Assembly: GCA_013396525.1 (NCBI GenBank) | Contig: VWYX01000011.1 | Coordinates: 1,800,114-1,864,113 of the forward strand | Source of the DNA: Chaetorhynchus papuensis | Lineage: Eukaryota > Chordata > Aves > Passeriformes > Rhipiduridae | Reading direction: 5' to 3' | DNA: 64,000 nucleotides | In this document: positions 25,701 through 38,272 of the stretch, one piece after another | How positions within the stretch are numbered: the stretch's first letter is position 1 | Layout: each line of letters starts with the position of its first letter | Translations under genes and position numbers: made by a program | Notes under the pieces: model-generated | What the model saw: only the letters and a program-made list of their open reading frames with translations | Told to the model about the DNA's origin: nothing | The model's database searches: none

Positions 25701-28700
25701 GTGGGTTGGTCAGGGGGTGGGTGCCTCCCAGGCACGAGGGGCAGCTGGGATCAAAGGGCTGCCCTGCTGTGGGAGGGAGTGCCAGGAGTGGGGAGTCTGG
25801 GACAGGTAAGGATGCTCCTAACTCTGGATCACCGTGGAGGAATTGCTGGGAGCTGTAACCACGCTCTGGGTGATTTTGAGACCTCTTTAACTGAAGGCTT
25901 TATTGTGCGAACTGGAGGTTTTCACACCCTTTGTGTGCCAGGGCTGTATCTCTGTCCCAGCAGTGCTGGTGGCATGAATTCATCCCCAGCCAGGCAGGGG
26001 CACTCCTGCAGGAGGCAGTTGTGGCACTGTGGGCTCAGGAGAAGCTTTGCTGTAGTGGTTTAATTGGTGTGGTGAGGAATTTGGATGTGCATGTAGGAGC
26101 ACTTCTGTAACGAGTGTTTGCACAAATAATAATTGAGCCTCATTGCCCAGACTTTCAGGAGTTAAATTTCCATTCTAACCCATGGAGCTTTTAATTTTCT
26201 TTGCTAAATGGTGAAATAGTGATTGAATTTGTCTATCATATTGTTTCTTTTCTCTAAGATGCAGTCTCTCACTAATTTCTCTGACAGGGAAATATTCTAT
26301 CCCCAAGCTTCCTTTGTCCCAGCCTTGCTCCTCTACTTTGCACTCTCCAGAATCAGATATTGTGATATCATGGAGTTCACACTTCTGCCCAATGTTCATT
26401 GCCCTGCAAGTACTAAAGTATATTATGGTATAGGATAATAGCAGCAATTTATGTAATTCACTTATTTCGGGGTGAAAGATTAAATCACTGCTATATTATC
26501 TTCCTGTTGAAGTATTTCAGCTTTGCAGATAGAATTTGTTTAGATACTTTTCCTGTTTGATTTATAGTGAAGCTAAAAGCAATTTCATTGCAGCAGATGT
26601 TACTGAGCTCAGCCTATTGGTCACTTGTATTTCCCTGCTTTGTTCTTGACACACTTCTAAACTGAGGGTGGACAAATGAGCATGGATAGCACAAATGGGA
26701 GGTCTAGACATAATTAAATGATTGCCTAAACCTTTTTCATGCATAGTTTTTTTTCTTGACAAACCAAAGCTGTGTTATGGACAAAATTCAGCCTTTCTAG
26801 TTAGACTATGTGGTTATCAACCCATTTATTTAGGTTTTTTTGGTTTTGTTTTTTTTTTTTAATCTAATAACTGGCATGTATTTAGATGTCCACAACACAA
26901 TTCACTGCATTTCTCTTAAAACAGATTAATGGCAGGTTTCTTGTATTCTGCCTGGAGGTGCAAATACAAAGGCAGAAGGAAGAAGTGTCAAATACTTAGG
27001 GAATTTTTACTCTGTAGAGAAACCACCTCCTTCACACCAGGTCCATCTCAGCAGACTTCAGAGGGGCACTTAAGAAGAGGAAGGTGCTGATTTCCTTATG
27101 CCCATAAATCCTGGGAGATTTATAGATGAGCTCAGTCAGATGAGTCGGAAAATAAAACCAGTTATTGGGAATGTGCTAATAACAGTTTACTGCCTGTATG
27201 CCAATATTCCTCTCATCTGTAGAGAGAAAATAATCAACCTCATTAGCATAGTGAGATTTATCAGAGCAACTGATGCTTCTGCAATCTGTACATGGCTTTT
27301 CATAGGAACAGCTGAGAAATGCTGCCAAGTGTTGATTGATTTGGAGGCTCAAAAGAACTTGCTGAAGAATCATATTTTTGTTATTTGTTTACTTGAGACC
27401 TCAAGTAACCCATTCTATAAAACTTATTTTAGGAAGGTTGGTATCTTCTGAAAGATTTTTACTTTCCCTGAGTACTTTCAAAGAGTAAATTGTGTGAATT
27501 TTCAGTCAGGGTATATCATAACCAAACTATTCTTAGTACCTGTATCTTAAATAATTCTAAAACTGCAAGCATTTTAAATTATTATTTTTAAACAACTGAT
27601 CATTAAACTAATTTCAGGTCTGAATCCTTTTTGTGCATAGGTCTAATTCCGTTTTGAGCATCTTTACTTATGAACTTTTGGGGCTTTTTTTAATCTCTCA
27701 GTTTAGAGTGTAGGGGTTTTTAATATTAAACTAAACTGAGAACATGTTTTTAGCATGAAATAAGAATGTTTACTGTTGACATTGTGCAGAAGCTCCTTCC
27801 TGTTGGAATCACTGCTGGATGTTGTGTCTGTCCCTCTCTCAGTAGATTACAAGGCCTGAATGTCACAGTGTCTTCAAAAGTGGCCACAGGAAATATTTCC
27901 CATCTTCACTTCACTTGCCAAGAGCACTTGGCTGCCTTGCAGCAGAACTGCTGCCATGAACCCTGTGAAGGGATGGCATGAGCTGCTGTCAGATGGACCC
28001 AAAGTGGAGCAGAGCTGGGGTGCAACAGCTGCCTCTGGCCATGTTTCTGTCTCTATAAAAAGTAAGAGAGAACGAAGAGATCCCCCAATTTATCCTTGTA
28101 CTACGGGCTGCCAAAAATGGAGCGAGCCCGCACCTTCAGCTAATTTGATTGAGGATTTTAAATAATCACAGTAAATCAAAATTGTGCATTTTAAAGAGGG
28201 ATCCAATCAGAGAACCCTGATTGTGGCCACACGGGCCTGGATCTGCGTGCAGCTGAGCGTGGCTGGGTTACCTGAGAGCAGCTCCAGCTCTGATCACCCC
28301 CAGCCAGGGATGGGGGAGTCTGGAGCCTCAGCAGCAGCGATGTGAGCAGAGAATTGATTGGGAGTGGGGAGCTGGGACAGAGCTGCTCATGTTACAGAGG
28401 GAAATACGTGTTTAATCCCTCTTACCCTCTGTCCCAATGGCCAGCTTGGCACTGGCAAGCCCAGGGCTGCCACCTTCCCCCTCCAAATCCAGTTTGGATA
28501 AAGGTCAACCTCCCCAGATGTGGGCTGTGTGATATCCACAGTACAAATATGCAAACTAACTGAGCTGGCTTCGGAACACTTAAAAGATTAATTTGCTTTT
28601 AATTGTCTTTTTGATCAAACTGCTGAAGTCAGCAGCCTTCCCCCAGCGCACAAGGATATTTTTCAGAGAGAAATAGCAATAAAAAATAAACCATCAAAAC

Positions 28701-31700
28701 CGTATTTGTATCTGAAGTCCACCTTTATCTGGCAGTTTAGGAACAAATGCCTTTAGAGTGGAATAGAATTCATACCTTCTCTGCTGATAAATTTCTCATC
28801 AAAACCACGCAAATTAAATTCAAGTGTCTCTTCCAAAGCTTCTGCTCTTCATGACTTGGGCCATATTTATTTATAGTTCTCACCAAACTTATGCAAAAGG
28901 ACATTTGCAGTATTTTTATTTTCCTCGGCCTGATCAGTGCTGCATTCCCAATGGATGCATTTTCTCCTCTCTTTGTCTCCCTTTTTCCTTCTTACAAATA
29001 TGTTGGGTTGTTTCTTGTTGCTGTGGTGTTTTTTTTTTTTTTTTTCCCCGAATATGCCTATTACATCATTATTTCTTTGTAAAAAGTGAATTTTCCTCAT
29101 AGTTGATTGGTTCAGCATTCACATAATTTCAGTACTTTAAGCACAATGAGCATTTACTATGACTTTAGTAAAAAAAAAAGAAACATTTATTTTGCTACAC
29201 TTTTGGCAAGAACAGTTAGTTCTGGACTGGAACTTAAAAGAGCTGGCCTATTTTTTTTTTATATATGACTTTTTTTTTTTAGCACAAACAAATATTTAAA
29301 TTTTCTCTTTGCCTCCAGTCTCTATTTTGTTAATGGGAATATTAATACTTTCCAATTTTATGACAGTTTTAATAGATCAAATACTCAGGACACATTTAGA
29401 TACTGTCATTCTACAGATCATAAATAGATTTATACACACATGATTATATAGAGAAAAAATGAGATCTGCATCATGGGTTTAATAGATAATAATTTGGTGT
29501 TTATTGCAAGGGAAGTTGAAAAAATTTGAACGTGTTCAAAGATGGAATCTGATTCGAAATGGGATTTTGATATTTTGTGCTCTGTAACCATGCATTATTT
29601 AATATTCTGAATTATTTCTAACTATAAATTTGATTGTTTTATTGATTTATTCAAGAAGGTAGGCAGAGTGTAGGTTAAATTTGTGAAGCGTAATACAGTC
29701 TTCCAGGTTTTCTAGGTTAAATCCAAATATTTTAAAACCTAGTCAAATTTTCTTTATTTCTAATGACCACAAAGCATTGGCCAAGTAAATCTGTGGCCAA
29801 AACTGTCAAAATTCTGCTCCCCACTAAATCATGAAATTATTTGTAAAGAGCATTTCTAAACAATTTAGAAATTGTTCAATTTCCCATAAATTACTTATCA
29901 AGGAAAACGTTTGGTAAGGTTTCTATAACATTTATTGAAGATGGATTCATTCAGGACGCACCACATGTATTAATTTAACAAAAACCCAATTAAATTCAGA
30001 ATGTTCTGACTTTCACCAATGAGTAAGGAGAATCCTCTGAAGTCAGTAATTTGTATTCCAGCAGGGAAAAAACAAAAATAAACCCAGGTACTGTAAGAGG
30101 AATAACGATTTCAGTTGCCAATATCACTTCAGAGTCATTCTGATGGTAACTCCAGCAGCAGAACCCCTGGCAGAGAAGTTGGATTGATCTATTTTAGGTC
30201 CCAAGCAGCTCCCAGAGGTCGTTCCCTGGCTGCAGGGAGGCAGATGTGCAGCTGGAGAGCACCAGCATCTGTTTGCTTTCCTAAACTCTGCTCCGTGCAT
30301 GGAAATGTTCCTGTGCAAATGGCTGGGTACAAAGGAGCCCGTGGTGTGTGCGTTCAGCCAGCCTGGTGATCTGAAATAATTCCTGCTGCTTTCGTGGTCC
30401 TTAATAAATCATTTTAGCTGTGATTCATGCGGTAACTCGCTGATAAAGGTGATGCCAGGCTTGCATTGCAGGTACAGAAGGGGTCTCACTGAAAAATAAC
30501 ATTGGTTCCTGATAACAAAGTAAGCCTAAATGTTCCCAGTGCAGTGTGCAATTCGTTTTTTTCTTTTAGATTCTTACTTGCTGATAATTTTCATTATCAG
30601 AACTGCTGTATGCTTGTTTTGTGTGTCCCTTTTCAGTTTGTGGGTTCAGCTCAGGTGTAGATCTGAAACTTAGACTCCACAGTGAGCAGTGATGCTGTCC
30701 CCAAACTGCTGCTAAAAAACCACAATGCCTTCAGAAGTCTGTCCTTAAATCTGTAAAATCCTCACTCTGTACATTTAACACAATTATTTTTAAGCAAATT
30801 GAATTCAGCATAGAGTTTTATTCTTTAGTCGGGTGAAGGACAAGGCTCGTAGTAGAGGTAAATTAAATAACTGTGATTCATTCATCCATTGGTGGCACAA
30901 ATTTAAGTCATCATTTCAAAAGCACGGCCTTGGCATGCTGGAATTGGTATGAAAAACCATAAACCAAAGTGTTGGAATGTGGGAATTGCTCATTTGTCTG
31001 AAAGTTTGCTCCTTATGAAAGAGGCGATCAGAAGAGAGATGATTAAGAATGGACAGTGGAAAAAAAAAAAATACTGTAAGAACAGAGAAAATTTCTTCAT
31101 CAGTGTGTGTTACTGAAAATAGCAGCACTGCTCTCTGTGTGTTGGCCCAGAGGCTTAATGAAATACTGGAAGAAAAGATAATTTGCTTCCTGTTGAAAGA
31201 ATGAAACTCAGGTAGCAGATAGGCAATTTAGTTGTATGTTCATCAGCTGGTGTCTTACTCCTCTGCTCCGTGGTGTGAATGTCTCTCCTGAGTCCTGGAA
31301 CCATCACAGTGAGATCATTGACCCACGACTTTCATCTCTCTTTAAAGCCTGAGAGAAACAAGGAGCAGGGCTTGTATTGCAAAGCTAAATTGGTGTAGGT
31401 TGGTGCTTCTCTCTGACCTGAACACTGACCCTGCCTGGGGATGCTGAGCTGCCCTGGGATTTCCCAGCACAGTGAGTCACACCCTGCAGGAACCCTCCTT
31501 GTGCTCCCCCCTGCAGTCGGGGGAGCTGCTTTGGCACAGAGAGAGCTTCTGTGTGAGTTGTTTGTGGCCCAGCCAAATCCAGTTCACCCAGTGAGCGCTG
31601 CAGAGGAGAGGGGCTCAGGCAGGAGAAAGGATGTTCTGCTCTCGTCTTGAAAAGAAATATATAATGTCAAAAAAGCTGGAGAAAAATATTAGGGAGTGGC

Positions 31701-33136
31701 TTCTTGTGGCTCTTCCCAACCCTGCAGCAGTTTGCTTGAGTCTAAGTCTGCTTGTAGATTCGTGTCAAACTGAATAACGTTCTTAAAAGCCTCATTGTTT
31801 TAATAGTTAATTGTTTTTCCTGCAACTCTCCTGATTTTTAAGTTTTGTCAGTGACGTCTCAGGTATTTTCACCGAGGTAAATGCTGCTTTGTAGGCAGGC
31901 CAATGGGTCATATTTTCAGCTTCTGATCTGTGTCAGTGCCTCTAGGAGTAAAGGATTGAAACTCCTAATTTGACTCATGTTGGCAAATTATTCAGTGTAC
32001 TGTTAAACTGCACACAGAAATAATTGAACTGAGCATTCATATTTGATGGGATTGTAACAACTCCTGAAACTTACGTTTATTTGACCTTGAAGTGGCTAAA
32101 AAGGCTAATTGCCAGTACCCTGACTAACTTCCTCCTGGTATTTGATAGTGACTTTATGAACAGCATTAGCTGTTTTCTTCATGCTTTTGCAAACCTTGAC
32201 ATGTAAAAATTTTTAAAAAGTGTTCTTAAAAAAAAAGGAATTAAATGCACAGTAGCACAGGATGTGCTATTGTCAGGCTTGCCTGAATCATTTGGGATGA
32301 ATTTATGCTGAATCCCAAGGACTGTCTCCCAGTGCAGGAGACATGGTCCTGTGAAGCACCTCAGTATTTGGGACTGTTATGGTTACTGCGTCCTCCTTCA
32401 AGTGCTCTGGCTCTGGTACAAGTCACTGAAGTTCTGGAAGGAGTTTTACAGCTCATACAAAGCATGGAAGTTTTTTATAATTAGTTTTAGAGAAGAGCAG
32501 GAGCGGAAAGCAGCAGACAATTAGCTCCAAAGAATGAGTCCCCGTTAGCAGCTGAGGGGTTTGGTGGAGCTGTGCTTGGAAGCCACGCTGGCAGCTGCGT
32601 GCGAGCGCTGGTGCACACTGTGCTTCTGAAAAGGGAAACTCTGGCAGGGGATTCCCGTGAAACAGCCAACCCCAGAGCCAGCTGGGCCATATGGAACCAG
32701 CAGCAGTGGCAGCCCTGCCCCTCTCTCCCCATCCTTTTCAATCCGTATGGAACGGGAAGGAGCCAAGCTCCAGCAGAATTGGTGCGCTAATTTGGGGATC
32801 CAGAAAGCTGTGCTGGGTGGAAAAAATGCTGCCTGGGGCACTGCTGGGGCTGCTGAACTCCTCTAGGAGCTGCTGTGAAGGTTCTCTGGAGATCAGAGCT
32901 TTTGAAGGGGCTGGAATTGTCAGCCTGACAAGTTCCAAACCAGGGTGGCAGCCAAGGGGTGCAAACCTTCATTCCTCCCTCTTCAAAAGGAGGCATCGTC
33001 GTGTTCTTGCCACATCCGTGGTTTGTCTCAGCACCTGCAGGTTCTTAGGTCAGTTGTGGAATGGGTGCCAGAGAGATTTTATCCAGACAAAAAGGGAAAG
33101 TTACTGGTGAGACACATGTAGCTCAGTGAAGTGTTG
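22791..33136. other. Non-coding DNA
   Basis: No supported gene on either strand. Notable minor items: a splice-site pair around 23749-23790 (42 bases, two frames open), T runs at 29029-29045 and about 29252-29280, and a GC-richer patch at about 32500-33000 that keeps several short frames open. A protein-like minus-strand stretch (26175-26447) is discussed under findings. Perfect short stems occur at 27696-27706 with 27731-27741, and at 29852-29860 with 29864-29872; stems of this size are expected by chance. Confidence 0.5.
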
Positions 33137-33200
33137 TCACAGAACAGAGATGGGAGGGAGATCATTTAGTCCAAGGCAGGATCTGCTGAGGAAAGTTTTT
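33137..33200 (-). mobile_element. Possible short CR1 remnant
   Basis: The sequence GTCACAGAAC...GGGAGATCATTTAGTCCA...GGCAGGATC follows the reverse-orientation CR1 3' terminus (CACAGAATC...GAGATCATCTAGTCCAAC...GCAGG). It is short and diverged, so chance similarity is possible. Confidence 0.3.
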
Positions 33201-35880
33201 TTTTGCATTATTTTAGCATCAAAATTACATGTTCACAGGGCATAAAATTGCTACTGTGGAGTCTGAAGTTCTGTGATAACAGTATGAAATTTTATGTAAT
33301 GAGAACATTTCTCATCTCAGATGGAGCCTAATTGTGTGTTGTGTGTCAGATAAAGGAGTCAGGCAATGCTGCAAGACTCGCTAATGCAAAAATGCTATTT
33401 TTTTGTTTCTGCTGCTTATGTTTTACATTGTTGGAAATTGTTGGAAACAATATTGTATCTCTTTTCCCAAAAAAGTGATGTTACCTAATTAGAGAAACAC
33501 GTTGCTGTAAGGGACAAAAGATCAGATATTTTAATTCTGAATTTCTAATCCATCTCTTGCAGGAAGTAGCCTAACACGAGGGACACTTTGAAAGAGAAGT
33601 ACTTAGTGGCTGCCTCTAAACTGTTCTGTATCGAGGTCTTCTGAGCACACAGGAGTCTAAATTTGTCTCTCTATATATTTGCTGCCTGAAGACAGCTCTT
33701 GGAGTTGGATCTGATAGGATCATATGGATATTTCTAAAAAAATCCCTCAGTTCTACCCCCTCCTCTGGAGCCCACTCCAGGATAGGATACCTGTGAGTCC
33801 ATCTGTCCTTCCAGAAATAATTCTGGGAAAGATGAACATGTGGGAGTATTTCCTAGGTGGCCCCTGGCGCTGGAGACGTGCTATTCCCAAGGTGGAATTT
33901 ACACACTTGTGAAAGAGAGGGAGATTTGAAGCTTGAAAGGAAACTGAAAGAGCAGAGAGCCAGAAAAGAAATAAAACAAAACAAAAAGCAAATCTGAGTT
34001 CCTAACAACTGTGAGGGAGTTATTTGGGGTTATGTGGAGAATTCACTGGACTGGCATCCCAAGATGGTTTCTTAACAGGGCTTGCTGGTTTTCAATCTGC
34101 TCTGTTGAGTTGTTATTGGCTATTTCATCAACATAAACTTCTATTTATGGCTCAGGAACGAGAATTTCTTTATTAAGAAATGTATGGTCTGAAAATTCCA
34201 GTCCCTTCTAGGAACTTCAGTCTCTAGAAGTTTTTTTTTTTCTAATTAGAATATCAATAGCTGCTTTTTCAGTGCGACTGCAACAGCATCCTGGGAAATG
34301 CACGAGATAATGATGGGAATTGTTGCTCGATGAACGTCACTGCTTCTTTGTAATGAAATGCTTTGCTCTGCATTCTACCATTCTCTTCAGGAAAAAAAAA
34401 ACCAACTCTCAAATTCTTTTATATCCAATTCCCCAAATACTTTAGTCCATTTAAACTTACATGAAGTGGGGGAGGATGAAGTTCAGGTTTTAGCAATTGT
34501 GGTTGGTGAGTCACTGCCAAAGACTGTGAAGAGTTTAGGGGTTTGCTTTGTTTTGTTTTTCCCTCTGGTCAGCACATGGATTTTAAAAGAGATTTTATTA
34601 GAAGGCACTAATAAAAATGGTGATGTGTGCTCATATTGCATAAAGAATCTTTTTATTTTTCATCACTCTTCATTTATTTGCTGGTGAATGATGGTTATTT
34701 GGTGGTGAATGATGGATTAGTTTAGAAATAGGCATTGCAAGTACACAAACTTCAATTTCAAAAAATAAAGTGCTTGGCAGAAATAACTCAAGACATAAGC
34801 TTTCTGTAAGAGAAAATGAAAGCAAAGGATGAGATTTGGCCAAAACTTGTTCTCATGGGCATCTTTTTTTTATTTCTTTTTTTTTTCCTCCTGTAGGACA
34901 GGCATTGGATTGTGAACAATATTGTAAACAATGATTTTAACATAACCAAGTAAATAAATTGTGTTTCTCTCCTGTTTGTGAGTTTTCAGCATATTTGTGA
35001 TTTTACAATTACTGCCAATATAGCCCTTACTGATTTCTGTCTCCTGCTAAGAGAAGATGAACAGTATATGCAAGGAGAAAAGAGAGGAGCTGTAGGAATT
35101 TCTACTCTCTGAAGGAGTTGCACAAACCCAGGGCTCAGACAGGAGCCTGCACCTCCTGGTATTGTTTTGTATTTATTTAAAATCCTCCCGTCTGCCAGCG
35201 AGGTTGGGACCATCCCCAGAGAAGAGAAGCTTGATGCTATTGCCAAGAAGCATCTCTTTGATTAAACACATCAATTAATTCTGCTGTAATCTAACAAAAT
35301 GGGGTCCTTTTGGCTTTAACCTTTCTTAATGTGGCATGTCTGTTGCAGACAAGAATGTTTTTAATTGAGGGAATAATGCTGTGCACACTAAAGAATCCTG
35401 CTTTTCCTACTAGAGAGGGAGCAAATGAACCCCCTAAAATATCCCTCAGTGTGTTCTGGTGTGGGTTTAAGCAGCTCTGTTAGCCAATAATTTTATTTAT
35501 CACTGACAGCCAGTATCACTGGCTCTTGGGAGACTTATAGGACTCGAGTTTTGCTGCTTTGGGGACATTGAAAGACCCCCAGTAAATCTGCATGAACAGA
35601 AAGTGCCCCAACCCAATTCAGGTGTGTTCTATCAAGCCAAAACTTTTTTTTTTACACCTTATTCCTCAGAGTTTGAGCTTGTGTAAGCTGCCCTTGCACC
35701 ACTGATCCCACTGGATGTCATGGCTGTTGTACAGAGTTTGTTCTGTGTCGTGGTGTGCCTGTGATGGACAGAATTGCTGCCAAGTTGCTGCACCAGCCCA
35801 GCTGTGACACCTGAAACAATCTGAAATTTAGATTTTATTTACTCCTTAAAGCTCTTTGATCTTTCACAGTATAAGGTATG
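33201..35880. other. Non-coding DNA
   Basis: AT-rich. A 13-base near-repeat TGGTGAATGATGG occurs at 34682-34694 and again at 34703-34715. A strong polypyrimidine-TAG site before 34897 is followed 53 bases later by GTAAAT, but the encoded peptide is Asn-rich and unconvincing. No gene is called. Confidence 0.5.
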
Positions 35881-36008
35881 ATATGGAATCATTAAGGCTG
35901 GAAGGATCCCCCAAGGTTGAGTCCAACCTTTGGCTGGACACCACCAGGTCTGTCAAACACTGAGTGCCACGTGCAGGTGTTGGTGACTGTGTGCCCAGGG
36001 AAACACTG
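35881..36008 (-). mobile_element. CR1 LINE fragment, 3' end
   Basis: Reads on the plus strand as TGGAATCATTAAGGCTGGAAG, GTTGAGTCCAACCTTTGGCTG, ACACCACCAGGTC and GAGTGCCAC, the standard order of the CR1 3' end in reverse orientation. The family-typical segment after this is rearranged or deleted. Only the terminal ~130 bases survive, with no coding part. Confidence 0.87.
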
Positions 36009-37194
36009 GAAATTCATAATTGAGAATTAAGGAAAATGCTGTGCCACCCCTCTCTTTTCATCAGTTTCTAATGGAATCAAATAATTACTTGAAAACAGAG
36101 AAAATAGTGGCTGAAACAAGCCAGTGTGGAATTTAGAAACCTACATTCAGGTTACCTGATGTAGTGAGGTTTTATTCAGAATCTACAAGGAGGAGAAAGT
36201 TTCATATTTCTGTCTTTATATAGCTCAAACTTGGGTGGCAGTTTTTTTGGTTGTTTTTGTTTTGTTTTTCTAGGGTTTGTTGTTTTGGTTTGTTTTTTTT
36301 TTGGGGGGGGGAGGTGTGCAGTGTTTTCTGGGTTTTTGTTTTTAATTAGGCTTCCCTGCAGGTTAACATTGGCTCCAGAGAAATTTAAATATATATTTTT
36401 AAATAAATATAAGAGGTAACAATTTAAATAAAAATAAATGAAGTTAATTAAAACACTAAACTCAAAATCGTCAGCATTTCTGTTCATGAAGTGCTACAGT
36501 GATAAATTAGGTAAAGTCTANAGTTAATTAAAACACTAAACTCAAAATCGTCAGCATTTCTGTTCATGAAGTGCTACAGTGATAAATTAGGTAAAGTCTA
36601 GAGTGACAGAGAAGAATGTAGCTTAAAATTGCCTTTTTCATTGTAATCTGAAGAAAGAATCAGCAAAGAAGAAAAAATGTAAAGGTACTAAAATGTTTTT
36701 AGTTTTAATTAATATTGAATATCAGCAATATTTAATCATTCTTTAAGTACTGCAGTGCTCTGCAGTGTGTTGGTGTGTGCTGACTATAAAAATGTTTGTG
36801 GGGGCCCAGGAGCACCCAGTGCTGAGAGTTTGTCTCTCTTAGGTTAACACAGATCGTTCGCTGCCCCCACCTAAATCTGCACAAATCTGCGATGAACGGA
36901 TACAGAAAATGCACGGAAATTCTGCGTGTGCTGAGGGGGTGCTCAGGGAAAACATTTATCATTTTCATTTTCCCCACTTGAAATCCCACGTTTATAAGCA
37001 AGTGAGCGACGTCACGCAATGCAAGGCGTGTAATCCCATCATGGGAGATGGAGATGTTTTATACTTTGTGGTGATTGGGTTATGGAGATGCCGACTGTTC
37101 TGCCACCTCCCTTCTGATTCGGGCGTGATTATACACTCCAGCTCCCAGCTTTAACCAGGAATTCGTGCTGGTTATTTTTCCTTAGCCATTAACA
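36009..37194. other. Non-coding DNA with T/G-rich tract
   Basis: Contains a T/G-only-like tract at about 36240-36315 ending in nine G, the duplicated block around a single N (listed separately), and a moderately CpG-bearing stretch from about 36850 to 37140 with a near-consensus cAMP-response core CGACGTCA at about 37008-37015. No gene is supported. Confidence 0.5.
36442..36600. repeat. Exact 79-base duplication around one N
   Basis: Bases 36442-36520 and 36522-36600 are identical over 79 positions and are separated by a single N at 36521. A perfect tandem copy joined through one undetermined base is the typical mark of two overlapping contig ends that were not merged. It is most simply an assembly artefact rather than a biological repeat. 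Confidence 0.93.
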
Positions 37195-37563
37195 TGTCGC
37201 TGTTGTAACACAGACACGTAAAAAACCACACGAGTCCAGGTCAGTAGAAAAGGTGGCAAAGCCTCCTTTAATGGCTTTTTTCCGAGGTTTTTATGTGTTA
37301 GTTCGCAAAGTGAGCTAGATGGCATAAAGTAATTGGTTCTCTGGCCATCCACACCTCGAGAGGGTTGGCCCAACTCTAGCACGTCCGTTCCCAAGCGTTT
37401 TTCTATTTGAAGTCATAACAATCTGGGAAAAACAAGTGCAGGTGTGGCTATTGATTAAAAACTGGTAACTTTGTTTTAGTTAGGTTGCATGGGAAAGACA
37501 GAGTTCTCACAAAATACTAGAGAGCTGAAGAAATTCACTGCTAAAGCTCTGTCAGCATCTACA
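37195..37563 (-). mobile_element. Endogenous retrovirus solo LTR, copy 2
   Basis: Related to copy 1, at roughly 85% identity over the last ~150 bases by eye. On the minus strand it runs from TGTAGATGC to GCGACA. ATTAAA is kept (37267-37272), while the TATA box has decayed to CATAAAAA. It is 369 bases long and lacks the middle part present in copy 1, the join falling near 37372. ATTAAC occurs at 37188-37193 and again at 37564-37569, immediately after the LTR end. This supports a 6-base target duplication, with one extra A on the left. No viral coding sequence flanks it, so it is a solo LTR. Confidence 0.83.
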
Positions 37564-38236
37564 ATTAACGTAGGCTAAGCTCCTCACACACGAGGCTTAT
37601 TGAGGTTTTGCCCTTCTAAGTAAATGGCACCATTCATCCAGCTTTACTACAAAATATTTTTCAAAGATCATGAAACAGTGTGTGGAGGCTTTTCCTGCAG
37701 AAGCCACAATGTAATTTTTATGGCAAATGCAAGGGAGACGTGCCAGCAGGAAACGCAGAGGTGCCTGTTCTTTTTTATGTTGTATCTGTAGTAAAAGGCT
37801 GTACCCACGTTTGGAGTGAAAAGTCTGAGCCTTTACATTGCTGGAGAATGGGATCTGGCTTAGGCTGACTAAGAAAGGCTCTTTATTTCTCCTGGAACTG
37901 ACAAAATAATGAGTTAAATGCTGATGGGGCACTGACTTGGCAGGCAGATGGCACAAATATAGTATGCTGAGGAATAATTCACTTACAGCCATGGACAGTT
38001 CTATAGAGTGTTCTGTGAAGAAAGATGTGGTTGGCTGGTGGGATTTTCCTTTGTGTTTTAGCCCAGACTCCAAAATGTGATTGGTTTTTTGTGGGTTTGT
38101 TGTTTAGTATTTTTTTTATATTTTATGTGCATGTTGGCAAATGAGCATATAGCTTGAGCAGATTTGGGCCTGGATATACAGTTTAGGAGCCAGGTTGAAA
38201 ATAGAAAAAAGGTTGGGGGTTTTTTTGGTGTTTTTT

Positions 38237-38272
<36 letters not shown>

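Noticed and set aside
27696..27741. 11-base stem with 24-base loop as a microRNA precursor
   Set aside because: The stem is far shorter than a microRNA hairpin, and stems this size are expected by chance.
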